NCBI RefSeq assembly: GCF_014529535.1
Contig: NC_050738.1
Coordinates: 4,472,588-4,536,587 of the forward strand
Direction: 5' to 3'
Source: Bradysia coprophila
Taxonomy: Eukaryota; Arthropoda; Insecta; Diptera; Sciaridae
Length of the DNA stretch: 64,000 nt
The notes beneath the pieces are model-generated. The model had not been told where the DNA came from and made no database searches. It saw only the letters and a list, made by a program, of their open reading frames with translations. A program made the translations under genes and the position numbers. Shown one piece after another: positions 26,239 through 36,863 of the stretch; position 1 is the stretch's first letter, and each line of letters begins with the position of its first letter.

Positions 26239-29200
26239 ATGCCGCAATCAGCCCATAGCAATGGCTTTACAAACGGCCACGGAAAATACGATATGGAGGA
26301 TGGCCAGAATTTTCTATTTACATCGGAATCTGTAGGAGAAGGTCATCCTGGTGAGTAACGAACTTGATTATTAATAAATTCTCATAAAAATTGTGCACGG
26401 CGATGTAGTTAAAATGTGCTCGCTCCACCACCAACATTGCACCTTTTCCATACACATTACACACATTCATTAGCCATTCGTATGTCTTCACTTTCGAATG
26501 AGATTTCATTGAATTTAATGTTAGGCTTTTGTGGTGTGTGCACTTTTTTATTCTAATTTTAGACAAGTGCGTGTACGTTTTTAGACGGAACATTTGAACA
26601 GAAAAAAGAATAGAAAATCGAACGTGACAAAACCCGTCTATCCTTCAAATATTCTGACCCATTTTCTTGCTCTTATCATGACTTAAATGCGATCTGTTTC
26701 AATGGAAAATTTTACCAATCAAGAAATGCGTCTAAATGTCGGTGGTTCAACCCATTGATTATATCTACGAATGATGTCAAAAAATAAACATCGAGAAAAA
26801 AAAACCAAAAAGACCTCTCGATTCCATCTAATATCAACATGGCGCCCGCGCGTGTCTGGAAGAGTTTTTACGAAAATTAGACACAATTCCGTCTCTGTTA
26901 TGACACAGTAAATTGTGTAATTGCAATGTTTATCAATGATCATTGAACACCCGGTCGGTTGTTCGAAAAAACCACATTTGACATGTTCGATTTTGTGGAA
27001 AATTTTACCCAGAAATAGTATGGGATGATGCGAAACACACGTGGGCACATTAAATACCCAAAAAAAAAAGTTTTTTTTTTATCACTCCATACATAAGTAG
27101 AACACAACCTCAGTTCGGGTATTATGTTGTGAATGGTGTGTATTTACATGATGAACGAACTGTATTTGTATGAGTGCGATTCGGCGGACATGTGCGCATG
27201 TCACAATAAAATAAGTGCGTCAGCCGTTTTGTATATATTTTCCATGCCGCGAGATGTGTTTTGCCTCGTTGTTTTCGTTTCGCATGGCTCTGCGAAACGC
27301 GTTAAAGAGTAAACATAGCGAATTTTCGACATTGTCAGTTTGGCAATCTGTCTTTCAAGGTTATACACACAATCCACTGACCACATTTTCCATGTCGCTA
27401 ATGAGTAACATCTTTGAGTCGCTAAAAATGTGAGCACAAACTAACAGAATATTTTTGTTAGTCCGGCCGGGGTGACGTATCGGGGCTAATGCGATCATAG
27501 ACTTATAGATTCTTGTAAATATTTGGAATTCGTGTCCTGGTTGATTAGATTTGTTGGTAGTACATCCGCAAAATGTCCAGTGGTCTGTCCTCTTTCTATG
27601 ACCTATCTGATTTATAAATTTATTTGTCCTGAAAGCTAAATTGTAGACCTAGTTCGAAGGTGAAAATCTACGAAATGGGAGTTCGAGAGGCAAGTAACAT
27701 CTCGATATAATTTTGATGTCGATTATATCAACCCGGTAGTGTTCTTTAAATTACACAGGTGTGTGGTGTTTTAGCTGTTCAAAATAGTTGACACGCCAGC
27801 TGAATTTTTTAAACGTTGCTATCACTTTATTATTTTTGTTTAAATTTTAAAACTAAAAAAATCGTTAGGACAAAAAATATTGCAAGCTGTTTCGTTGCCA
27901 CATAATTCCGTGTAAAGTGTCGTCTTACTGTGCTCAAATGTCTCGCACATTTTTTGTCCCGCAATGAGCGAATTTTCTTGCAATTTGACAACACGTGCCG
28001 AATTTCTTATTTGTATAATGTTGCCGTAATCTTTTCGTTTCTTGGTGAGTACATATGATACGATTAAAAACAACAGCGAGTCGGTTTTCTGTTCGTCTCA
28101 TCATAATCAAATTTCGTACACACACAATCCGTTCTCATTTTGTGGATCGTCGGTTTAATAATTATGAAAAATTACAATTTCGAATTTTTACTTTGTTTCA
28201 GATAAAATGTGTGACCAGATCTCGGACGCTATTTTAGATGCACACTTAAAACAAGATCCAAATGCTAAGGTAGCCTGCGGTAAGTTTAAAAAAATTTAAA
28301 TCATTTTTACCTGTTTTTATCAGAATATGGCCAATTCCAGCAGCTATCCACATATCCACATTACTTCTCAGAATTTTATAAAATTCAATGGAATTCTACA
28401 GTACCGCAAGAGAATTCTGATGAAATTCTTGTGAATTTTATAAAATTCCCAGAAATAATGTCGATAGCTGCTGAAAGCCATATATTGAATTTCCATCGAA
28501 GACATTCGAACTATGGATTTGGAGAAAACGAAATTTTAGTAAATTTGAAATGATTCCAGCCTGCAGAGATCATAATTTCCGCAATTTTTCCTATTTTATC
28601 TACGTCCATCAATTGATTGAAATCCTCATGACTCCACAGTATCCCATGCCACTTTAAATTAATAAAAGTCCTTTTTTGTTCTGTTTTTGAGTACTGGTAG
28701 GGGTTAAATAGGGTTAAATCTAGTTACACTATTTAAAAGTCAACGTCAACCGAATTTGTATATAACTCAGACTCTGAGTCTCAGAGAAATGATAAGTTGG
28801 TACGCATGTGACGAGATAGAATGAACATGTGAATGACAGTTGATTCCTATGGGAGAGAATGTGAGTTGGCTACTATGGGTGACAATGTGAGAGAATTGCA
28901 TACAAATTATCTCACATTCTCTTTCATAGGAGCCAACTGTCATTCACATGTTCCTTCTATCTCGCCACAGGCGCGTACCAACTTATCATTTCTCTGATCA
29001 TCAGAGTCAGATATAACTTTGCTTCCAGCCATTCCACTCATACTACACGGGTGACTTAAAAATCAGTACAAAGTCGTATAAAAGCATAATGAGTGGTTCC
29101 AGCTGAATAAAAACCGGAACAAAGTTCAACCAATTCGGTTGACATTAATAATTTCGGTTCTGTACGAAATGGCGAAATTTAATGAATATTTTGAATTTGG

Positions 29201-32200
29201 TAAAACGACGTATTGGCAATCTAATCTAAATATTGAATCGACCGAAATATGTAATTTGTGATAAAATATTCAAACCGAAACAAAATTTATTCTCAATGAC
29301 AACAGACGTGTGCCGCATAGTAGGTAATTGTGAGCTATAGACAGACTCAGTTTTTACGGTATTTAAATGCAATTTTTATGATCAAAATCTAATTAAAATT
29401 GATTAATGAAAAACTGGAATAAGACTTGACTGTAATCATAAAATTGATTGTAATCGCTAAATACTGCCCCCAGATGTAAATTTATTCGTCGAAAAGTTTT
29501 TTTTTATATTCCCATCAACACCAAATAATAAAATAACTAATTACAAGACGAATATTTTTTCTTCAAACTGGCTTAGGAAGTGCACAATTAAACTCACAAT
29601 TTTGCATTTTATTTAATTACTAGGCAATTTGCTTTGCTTTGATTATACACTAACACTACACAAATGAGGTTTCATATGTTATTCAGGCATTTGTTTAAAT
29701 GCCCGAACACCGAATTCAACTACTTCCGCAACCGGTATACAGTAGGGAGACAACCCATATATTTACCTGATCTGATATGATCGGTGTCCTAATGAAAAAA
29801 TTGATGTCTTCATGAAAATTACGACGAACTTAACATCCTTTGACACCCACGACGAACTTAAACTTTGGTTTAAACGTCCGTCGTGTCGCTTATATGAGTA
29901 CCCTCAAATTTCAATTTTCTCAATTTCTTAAATGACACTAAAATTCGAAAATTTGAGTTGTTAGACAGTCTAACTTAGACCTGGGCCTATTTTAAGTAAT
30001 TTTATTTACCAAAAATTACCAAAATTACTAGAATTTACTAAAAATTACCAAAAATTACCAGACATTTTTTGGTAATTTTTTAGTAATTTTTGGAAAATTT
30101 TAGTAATTTTGGTAATTTTTGGTAAATAAAATTACTTAAAATAGGCCATGACTTAGACTGAACGTTTCTTTAAATAATTGTTTTTTTTCTTAAAAGGAAC
30201 AAGACATTTATATTCTAATTTACTGCGATCAATGAATTTTCTCGTAAGCTTTTAATGTGTGTCCCTTTTCTGATGTTTTTTAGAAAAAGTTTTACGTGCA
30301 TTCCATTGCCTACGATATTTGTTTAAACAATTGGAACCACTCTTACCAAAGTTCATATTTCCTTCAAATCTATTCTTCATCAAACTGGCGCCATTTCCTT
30401 ACAGTCCAATCTGTTCTATCCATAACTATCGTATGCATCAATTAATTTAATTTTTTGTATTTATTTTTAGAAACCGTTGCAAAAACTGGTATGATCCTAC
30501 TCTGCGGAGAAATCACATCGAAAGCTGTTGTAGACTATCAAAAAGTTGTTCGTGACACCGTCAATCACATCGGCTACGACGATTCATCCAAAGGTAATTT
30601 TGTAAAAAACAAACTAAAAATCCCATTCCCAAATACCGACACAGTTCATAACAAAAAAATCTCTTCTACTGAAGTTCATGAATTAAAAATCAAACAAAAA
30701 CTCTCGTAACATATTGTCGCACCTCCTCTAATCATTTACAAAATTAGGATTTGATTGGGCGACGCTAAATTTATTGGTTGCAATCGAACAGCAATCACCA
30801 AATATTGCCGAAGGTGTGCATATTGGTCGCGAAGAACAAGATATAGGTGCTGGTGATCAGGTACACATTTTTTATCCGTTGTTTGCAGTACTGCGAGTAC
30901 TGAATGGGGATACATACTTATATCGCATTGAATGCAATTATGGGTTTAGAATTAGTTAAAACCATAACGGGGAGTTAATCAATCATTCAAGTCGAAGATT
31001 GTCCATTCAGCGATTTTATTCGCTTGTGGAACAAGACAAGACAAGCCAATAGTCAAAGTACGAAGTGCATGTTGTGAGTAAGTCTCATTTCTTGTTTGTT
31101 CCGGGACTTCGATTACTTCTTGTGGAACCAATTTTCTTCGAATCATTGGCTACTATATCAAAGCTCATACTTTGGTTTAGTTATCAAATTTCCTTACATT
31201 TTTAAATACAAGAGTCAACGACACAATAGTTCCCTCACACTTTTGGTTAGTTACTCAAGTTGAATTGAGTACATTAACGATTCCATCGATTTCTTTTATT
31301 TATTTTGAATTTTCCTTTGTATTCAGTCATTTGGCAAGCAAGACAACCGGCACGTAAGCCCATAGCTCTTTTTTGTCGAGTTAATTTAATCAAGCAAACA
31401 ATAAGCAAATGTCATAAGGTTATCGAAGTCAAATTATACGCTTCTGTTTTTTGGATAGTACCAAACAAAAAAAAAGAAAACTGCGTTGTTACGTTCAATT
31501 TGGTTAATATAGCGAAAAAAATGCGACTTTCATGGTCATGTTGACTTTTTCTTCTTCTTTTTCGCTGAACTGATATAATTAAGTACGTCGTTGACGACGT
31601 GACTTTGCAGTATTTTTTTCGGTTGGGTTATTATGCTCTGAAAAACCATATTTTTCATCGATTAACATTTGATACCTAGAACGTAGTTTCAGACGATGGA
31701 TGGCTAAAAAATATATTGGGAATTTTAACGAAATTATTGAATGTGAATGCTGATGGGAGGAATGTTAAAACATCTTCGTACAATATTCATTAATCGACTT
31801 TCATCATTTAACGAACGATTTGGGTCAAAATAACATTAGCAAATTTCACAAACGACATCTCGACAAAAAAAATCTTAAAACATCAATCGACTATAAGTGT
31901 TCGGTCATCAGCGCATGTTTTAATATTGATTAAGATTTTAATTCGAAGAAATTGAATGATTAGATAAGAGCACAGCCTCAAGTATTTACATTTAAATTTC
32001 ATGTTAGACCTTCCATTCGAGGGTTAAATGTCAAGAGGAAGCATTTTTCGATTTTCCATTTTTATTCAGATAATGTCAGCACCATCAATATGCGATTTTA
32101 TCTACAAACGCGTGACTGTGAAGTAACACATCGTTTGGTATGTCGTTTCGACTCATAATCGAAAATTATAAGTTTCGACTGAATTTATAAAGAGCTGACG

Positions 32201-35200
32201 CAGAATGTTCATTCTGTAACTTATCAGCTACGATCCATTTGCACAATCCTTCCATTATACACGCGTTGCGCTCCGAACATGTAACATACAAAACAATAAG
32301 TTCAGTGTCATTGAATTTATTGTTTTTGACGACTTGTTGCTTCACGAGTTGATTAAAAAAAGCCATTTCATCTTCCGTCGAAATTGTTTCGATTTTATTT
32401 GTTGCTGTTATCCATATCAACATTTACTGACTTCGTGGTGAGTAACAGCAGTTCCGGGTGCTGGAAATCAAATTGCAAACTTTGGGTCTGACTTTCTTTG
32501 TAATTTGAATTGACTCGTAGTCAGCGAATATCCTCTGTAAAACCTACGTAACGTAAATGGTTCGAGCAATATTTACTAGACCGAGATTCTACGTGTGCAC
32601 AAGACCCACAAGATTGAAACCGTCTACGTCATTTCTTGCTCCACTAAGAAAAAAAAATGCTTATTCTGTCGCCCTCGTATTTGACCGAGAGTAACCCTGC
32701 TGAACTAGTGCATCTCAGCCGTTACACATCGTAGAAAATCGAGATTGATGTCAGATTGAATTAGAGTTAAAAATGAGGTTGTTATTGAAAAGTAGGAGTC
32801 TGACGAGTCAGATAATTTCAAATGAAATTTTATTTTTAACTCTCATGACTCATTTGGCGGCCAATAATTTCACTTTGACACTCATTCCGATTTTCTAAGA
32901 TTAAGTAGTGTAAAGGTTGATATACTTATACAGAAGGTATGCCTTCGTTAGGGCTCTTCTAATGTCACATGGTATAGGCTGCAAACCGTGACCTTATGAG
33001 TGGCTAATAGACATACATATTGTCGGTCTCACTGCAAAAACGCACATCCGGTAAAGAAAAGACACAAGTCTAGCTCTTTTTGTCGTGAGAGGTTCTCGGT
33101 TTAAACGAACGAGTGATTGAAAGTCATTACGTTAATACGATACATCAACAGAAATTGACGGAAGATAATTATAATAATTAGTACCACGTTCAAAAGCAAA
33201 AGCAAACAAACAGATCAATCACTTCGCCTTTTTTACATAAATAATTATTTATCCAACGAGAAATTAAATATTATTTACTAAGATTCATTTTTTCGTCGAC
33301 TACACAAAAAGACAAAAAAAAAGAGAAACCTAATGCGAACCCAATTCTTGCTTACGATAAAGTTTATCTATTTTTAAGTTGATCCACACTTTCGCCGTCC
33401 AGCCAGACGAAACACGATACCGGATCTGTAACCAAAAACCCATCATAAATGAAATGCAATCTGAACTGTTTACTTAAATGTGAAACGATCTCTTCTTCAG
33501 CATAATTATAGTGTTTTTGGATGTACAAACGATGTCGTCCCTTATCTGTTTTATATCGTTCAACAAAACATTTGAATTTAAATTTTGATTGTCAATTTTG
33601 TTTTCTTTTGCGTCATTCAAGGATTTGACTATAAGACATGCAACGTTTTGCTTGCATTAGATCAACAATCTCCAAATATTGCGGCTGGAGTACACATCAA
33701 TCGTGATGATGATAATGTTGGCGCTGGAGATCAGGTTAGGAATTTATGAGACCAATTTGATTACCGTAGTAAATCTGTATACTTGACCTTTCTTCGGTGT
33801 TGGTGGCGGTGGTGGTGGTGTTATGTGTATATAGATTTCTATTTTTTTTTAATTTCTGCAATTTATTGTTTGTACGGATGGAGTTGCTCCTAATTTTGTA
33901 GAAATATGTTATGCTTTGTACCGCAAACAATTTTTATTTTCGTGAAAACTAATTTCTCTTTCCTCTCTTCTGTGTCTCTTTCCAATCCTTAACTTTTACT
34001 GAATAAACTAACTAAATTCACTGGACAAATACAAAATGTCTTGCATGAGTTCACACTTTACATCAAATTTGCATGCTAATGGATCAGCAAACACTTTCAA
34101 CATGTTATTATGTCATCATCCATCACATATTGTTACTTGCGATTTTCAAACGTGAATTTTGAGTGTGTTATTATCCGGTCATCATCGCTGTAAACAAAGA
34201 TCTTGTCTTGCTGTTGCATATTTACAAACTAGAAACTTGTTTGGTTTTACAATATTCAAAAAAAAAAGATCCGCTCGGAATGGTCGGTTATCGTAACCAT
34301 GCGTACACAACCCGTTCATGCAGCTGGTGAAATTAACATTTTCGACGATTATTCTAAAAACTGCTTATCAGCTTTATTGTGACGATCACGTCGACTTCTT
34401 AAACTGATAAACGCGCTAAGCCGGCAGAACAAGGCCAATAATACTTAAAAATTCCGATTACATTGAATTTAAAATGATGAAACAGCAACAAGAACTTCGG
34501 CTGTTTAATTGTGTATTTCTCAATCAACTGGGTCAATTTTAAGTGTAATAATTCGATAAGTTCTCGCTTGACGACTGCTTTCACTGCTTTTGTTTTCAAT
34601 ATTATGAGAGAGCTTTAAAATTATTTGGTATTTCTTACAGCTGAATTTATGTTTCTTGCTTTGATGCAGTACAATGCACCAGGGCGTGTTTGTAGGAATT
34701 TTATATCAAAAAAATTCGGAAAATTCTGGGGAACAAAATCCATAACTACAATTCCTTAGCTTCCATTAGAGCGGATTTTCCCATCCCATAGCAATCAATC
34801 GGAAAATCCCCGTAGATATCAAAATACGGGGGTTTTCCTTTCTCGCAGCCCGGATGCAATTGATTCGCTGCTTTAGAGACCTAAATTAAAAGTAAATTTA
34901 CTACATGAACCGACGGGGTTTTCACCGATCGTTATAAACGTCATCAACACAATTACACCACAAAACGCAATCAGTCGATTTCAACGTCAGTGTTGCTTTA
35001 CCTGCAAGCTTTATTTGTGTGCTTTACTATGTAACCATTTTCTGTTTCATGTAAATTTATGTTTTCTCATTGCAAAAAATAAAATGAATTTCACATTTCG
35101 ATAACCACGGAATTTTTAGGGTCTCATGTTTGGATACGCTACCGATGAAACCGAAGAATGCATGCCATTGACCGTTGTTTTGGCTCACAGACTAAATGAA

Positions 35201-36863
35201 AAAATTGCCGAACTCAGACGCGACGGAACATTTTGGTGGGCACGTCCAGATTCAAAGACACAAGTGAGTTACGTAAAAAAATATTTTTGCAAAAACAATA
35301 TCTGTTATATCCGTGGTGTGGAAAGAAGTCCGTGATGTATTCATAAGTTGATTATTTGCTACTCTTGATAAAAGATGATGCCAACACATTTTCTGATCAC
35401 TTCTTCAGCCACACAAATCTAATTTTTCTCTGTTGTTGAATTTGGATTCGTATTAAATCCGGGCAATTTGTTCTGTTCAACAGGTTACTTGTGAATACCT
35501 TTTCGACCGTGGCGCTTGCATCCCAAAACGTGTACACACAATTGTTGTGTCCCTTCAGCATTCCGATAAGATTCAATTGGATGAACTCAGGACCGCCGTT
35601 AGAGAGCATGTTATTAAAACGGTCATTCCCAGCAAATACTATGACGAACAGACAATTGTTCACATAAATCCATGTGGCCTGTTCATCATCGGAGGACCAA
35701 TGGTTGGTTGGATGGAGCAATTTATCAATAAAACAAAACTCAATTCTATCCGAATCCGTAGGGTGATGCTGGTTTAACTGGACGCAAAATTATTGTCGAT
35801 ACATACGGTGGATGGGGCGCACACGGTGGTGGTGCTTTCTCCGGTAAAGATTTTACAAAAGTCGATCGATCAGCTGCTTATGCGGCACGCTGGGTGGCAA
35901 AGTCGTTGGTAAAGGCCGGTTTATGTAAACGTTGTTTGGTTCAAGTGTCGTATGCTATTGGTGTTGCCGAACCATTGTCGATCACAGTCTTTGATTTTGG
36001 TACATCGACCCGATCACAAAAGGACCTATTGGAAATCGTTCGCAAAAACTTTGATTTGAGACCTGGAATGATTGTCAAGTGAGTGTTTTTGTTCAAATAT
36101 TTTTTGAAAATAATTTACCGGTACCGGTTGGTTTGTCAGAATATGGCGATTATATCCCAATATCAGAAGCTTCATTCGCCCACTGAGTTGGCTTTACATA
36201 AATCGGTTCAGAAGTTTCGATTTCAAAGAAGTTAAATAATTGATAGAAAGCATTTCTTGTTCGATATCCTCCTTCCATCAATTATTTAAGTAATATTTGA
36301 CTTCAATGGATCCATAATCAGACGCTCAATAGGCTGTTAAGCCGTTTGTAACCTTGAGACTTTGCATTCCTGACTAAGGGGGAAAAAGTTTTATTTTGTC
36401 AGTGGCCTGATACATCAAAATTTATATCGAAACGGTGACTCGTACACAGCAAGTCGCACAATCTACTTTTAGAGAGGTTCCAAACGTACTTCGAAAATTG
36501 TTACAATGCCAAAGTCAAGGAGTGTTGAAATGATGCCCGTTCAATGAAGGGTTTTAGTGGCTGAGTCTGCCGTGTTCATGATTTTGCAATAATAATAATT
36601 CTTCCAAAATGAGAACAGCTGCTGTAGCTACCATAAAACTATTGTCGGATCAATTTTAAATCATTTTTTTGAATTTAAATTTTGAAAGCTTTGCCTAATC
36701 ACCTATCCTACCATCTACGATCGTTTTAACTCATCCAATTTATTCCCAAATTTCCAGAGAATTGAATTTGAGACAGCCAATCTACCAACGCACCAGCTGC
36801 TACGGACATTTCGGCCGTACCGGCTTCACATGGGAAGAGGCTAAAACTCTTATTGTTGATTGA
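26239..36863 (+). CDS. Sam-S: S-adenosylmethionine synthetase (methionine adenosyltransferase)
   Basis: Makes SAM from methionine and ATP. Exons: 26239-26350, 28202-28279, 30471-30593, then 30748-30860 (4a) or 33622-33734 (4b), 35120-35263, 35484-35702, 35762-36078, 36758-36863; 403 aa with either exon 4. Signatures: [20 protein letters not shown] (27-46), [51 protein letters not shown] with [16 protein letters not shown], and the C-terminal YGHFGR. All catalytic stretches are present. The usual GRFVIGGP is GLFIIGGP here (Arg to Leu), and GGPQGD is GGPMGD, as in bacterial MetK. The start gives a short Gly/Asn/His-rich leader ([15 protein letters not shown]). Exons 1-4 are separated by long introns full of foldback repeats; the later introns are mostly short. 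Confidence 0.96.
26351..28201 (+). other. Sam-S intron 1
   Basis: 1.85 kb between GTGAGT and TTTGTTTCAG. No coding exon or clear repeat recognised. Confidence 0.6.
28338..28473. repeat. Foldback repeat in Sam-S intron 2
   Basis: CAGCAGCTATCCACAT at the left and the complement of CAGCAGCTATCGACAT at the right. The arms continue with TTCTCAGAATTTTATAAAAT against ATTTTATAAAATTCCCAGAA. About 136 bp. Confidence 0.65.
28758..29017. repeat. Long foldback element in Sam-S intron 2
   Basis: About 110-nt arms around a small loop near 28890. The left arm has CAGAGAAATGATAAGTTGGT, GAACATGTGAATGACAGTTG and GAGAATGTGAG; the right arm carries the complements with few mismatches. Transcribed as part of the intron, it would form a long hairpin. 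Confidence 0.75.
29981..30150. mobile_element. hAT-type foldback MITE with iterated GGTAATTTTT interior
   Basis: Ends CTGGGCCTATTTTAAG and CTTAAAATAGGCCATG, with arms complementary for about 45 bp. The interior is TTACCAAAAATTACC-like units, then the complement. The 8-bp sequence ACTTAGAC flanks it exactly at 29973-29980 and 30151-30158, as for hAT insertions. No ORF. Confidence 0.8.
30748..30860 (+). CDS. Sam-S: Sam-S exon 4a, mutually exclusive with 4b
   Basis: 113 nt bounded by TTAG and GTACAC; completes the Gly codon begun in exon 3 and ends on a codon boundary (GATCAG). Encodes residues 105-142: [20 protein letters not shown] and [18 protein letters not shown]. This includes the flexible gating loop over the active site. 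It differs from the vertebrate sequence ([10 protein letters not shown]) more than exon 4b does. Confidence 0.92.
30861..33621 (+). other. Intron between Sam-S exons 4a and 4b
   Basis: 2.8 kb without a further exon-4-like copy or an assignable gene. An 85-codon minus frame at 32166-32423 is unsupported. Docking/selector RNA pairs would be expected somewhere here or in the flanking introns, but I could not identify them by eye. Confidence 0.5.
33622..33734 (+). CDS. Sam-S: Sam-S exon 4b, mutually exclusive with 4a
   Basis: 113 nt, the same length and phase as 4a, bounded by TTCAAG and GTTAGG. Encodes [20 protein letters not shown] and [18 protein letters not shown]. The [10 protein letters not shown] core is the form found in vertebrate MAT2A, so 4b probably preserves the ancestral version. 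The loop is more acidic (NRDDDN) than in 4a (GREEQD). Confidence 0.92.
33735..35119 (+). other. Sam-S intron after exon 4b
   Basis: 1.4 kb, no coding exon. It includes a compact hairpin at about 34799-34837 (GGAAAATCCCCGTA against TACGGGGGTTTTCC). Confidence 0.5.

Larger units (their letters stand above)
28280..30470 (+). other. Sam-S intron 2, carrying three foldback elements
   Basis: 2.2 kb intron holding foldbacks at 28338-28473, 28758-29017 and 29981-30150 (listed separately). No exon recognised. Confidence 0.7.

Noticed and set aside
33780-33840. GGTGGTGGTGG-type repeat as coding
   Set aside because: Simple repeat just inside the intron after Sam-S exon 4b, with no conserved frame.
34799-34837. 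GC-rich hairpin followed by T-rich DNA as a transcription terminator
   Set aside because: Bacterial-type terminators have no role in an insect intron; probably a repeat remnant.
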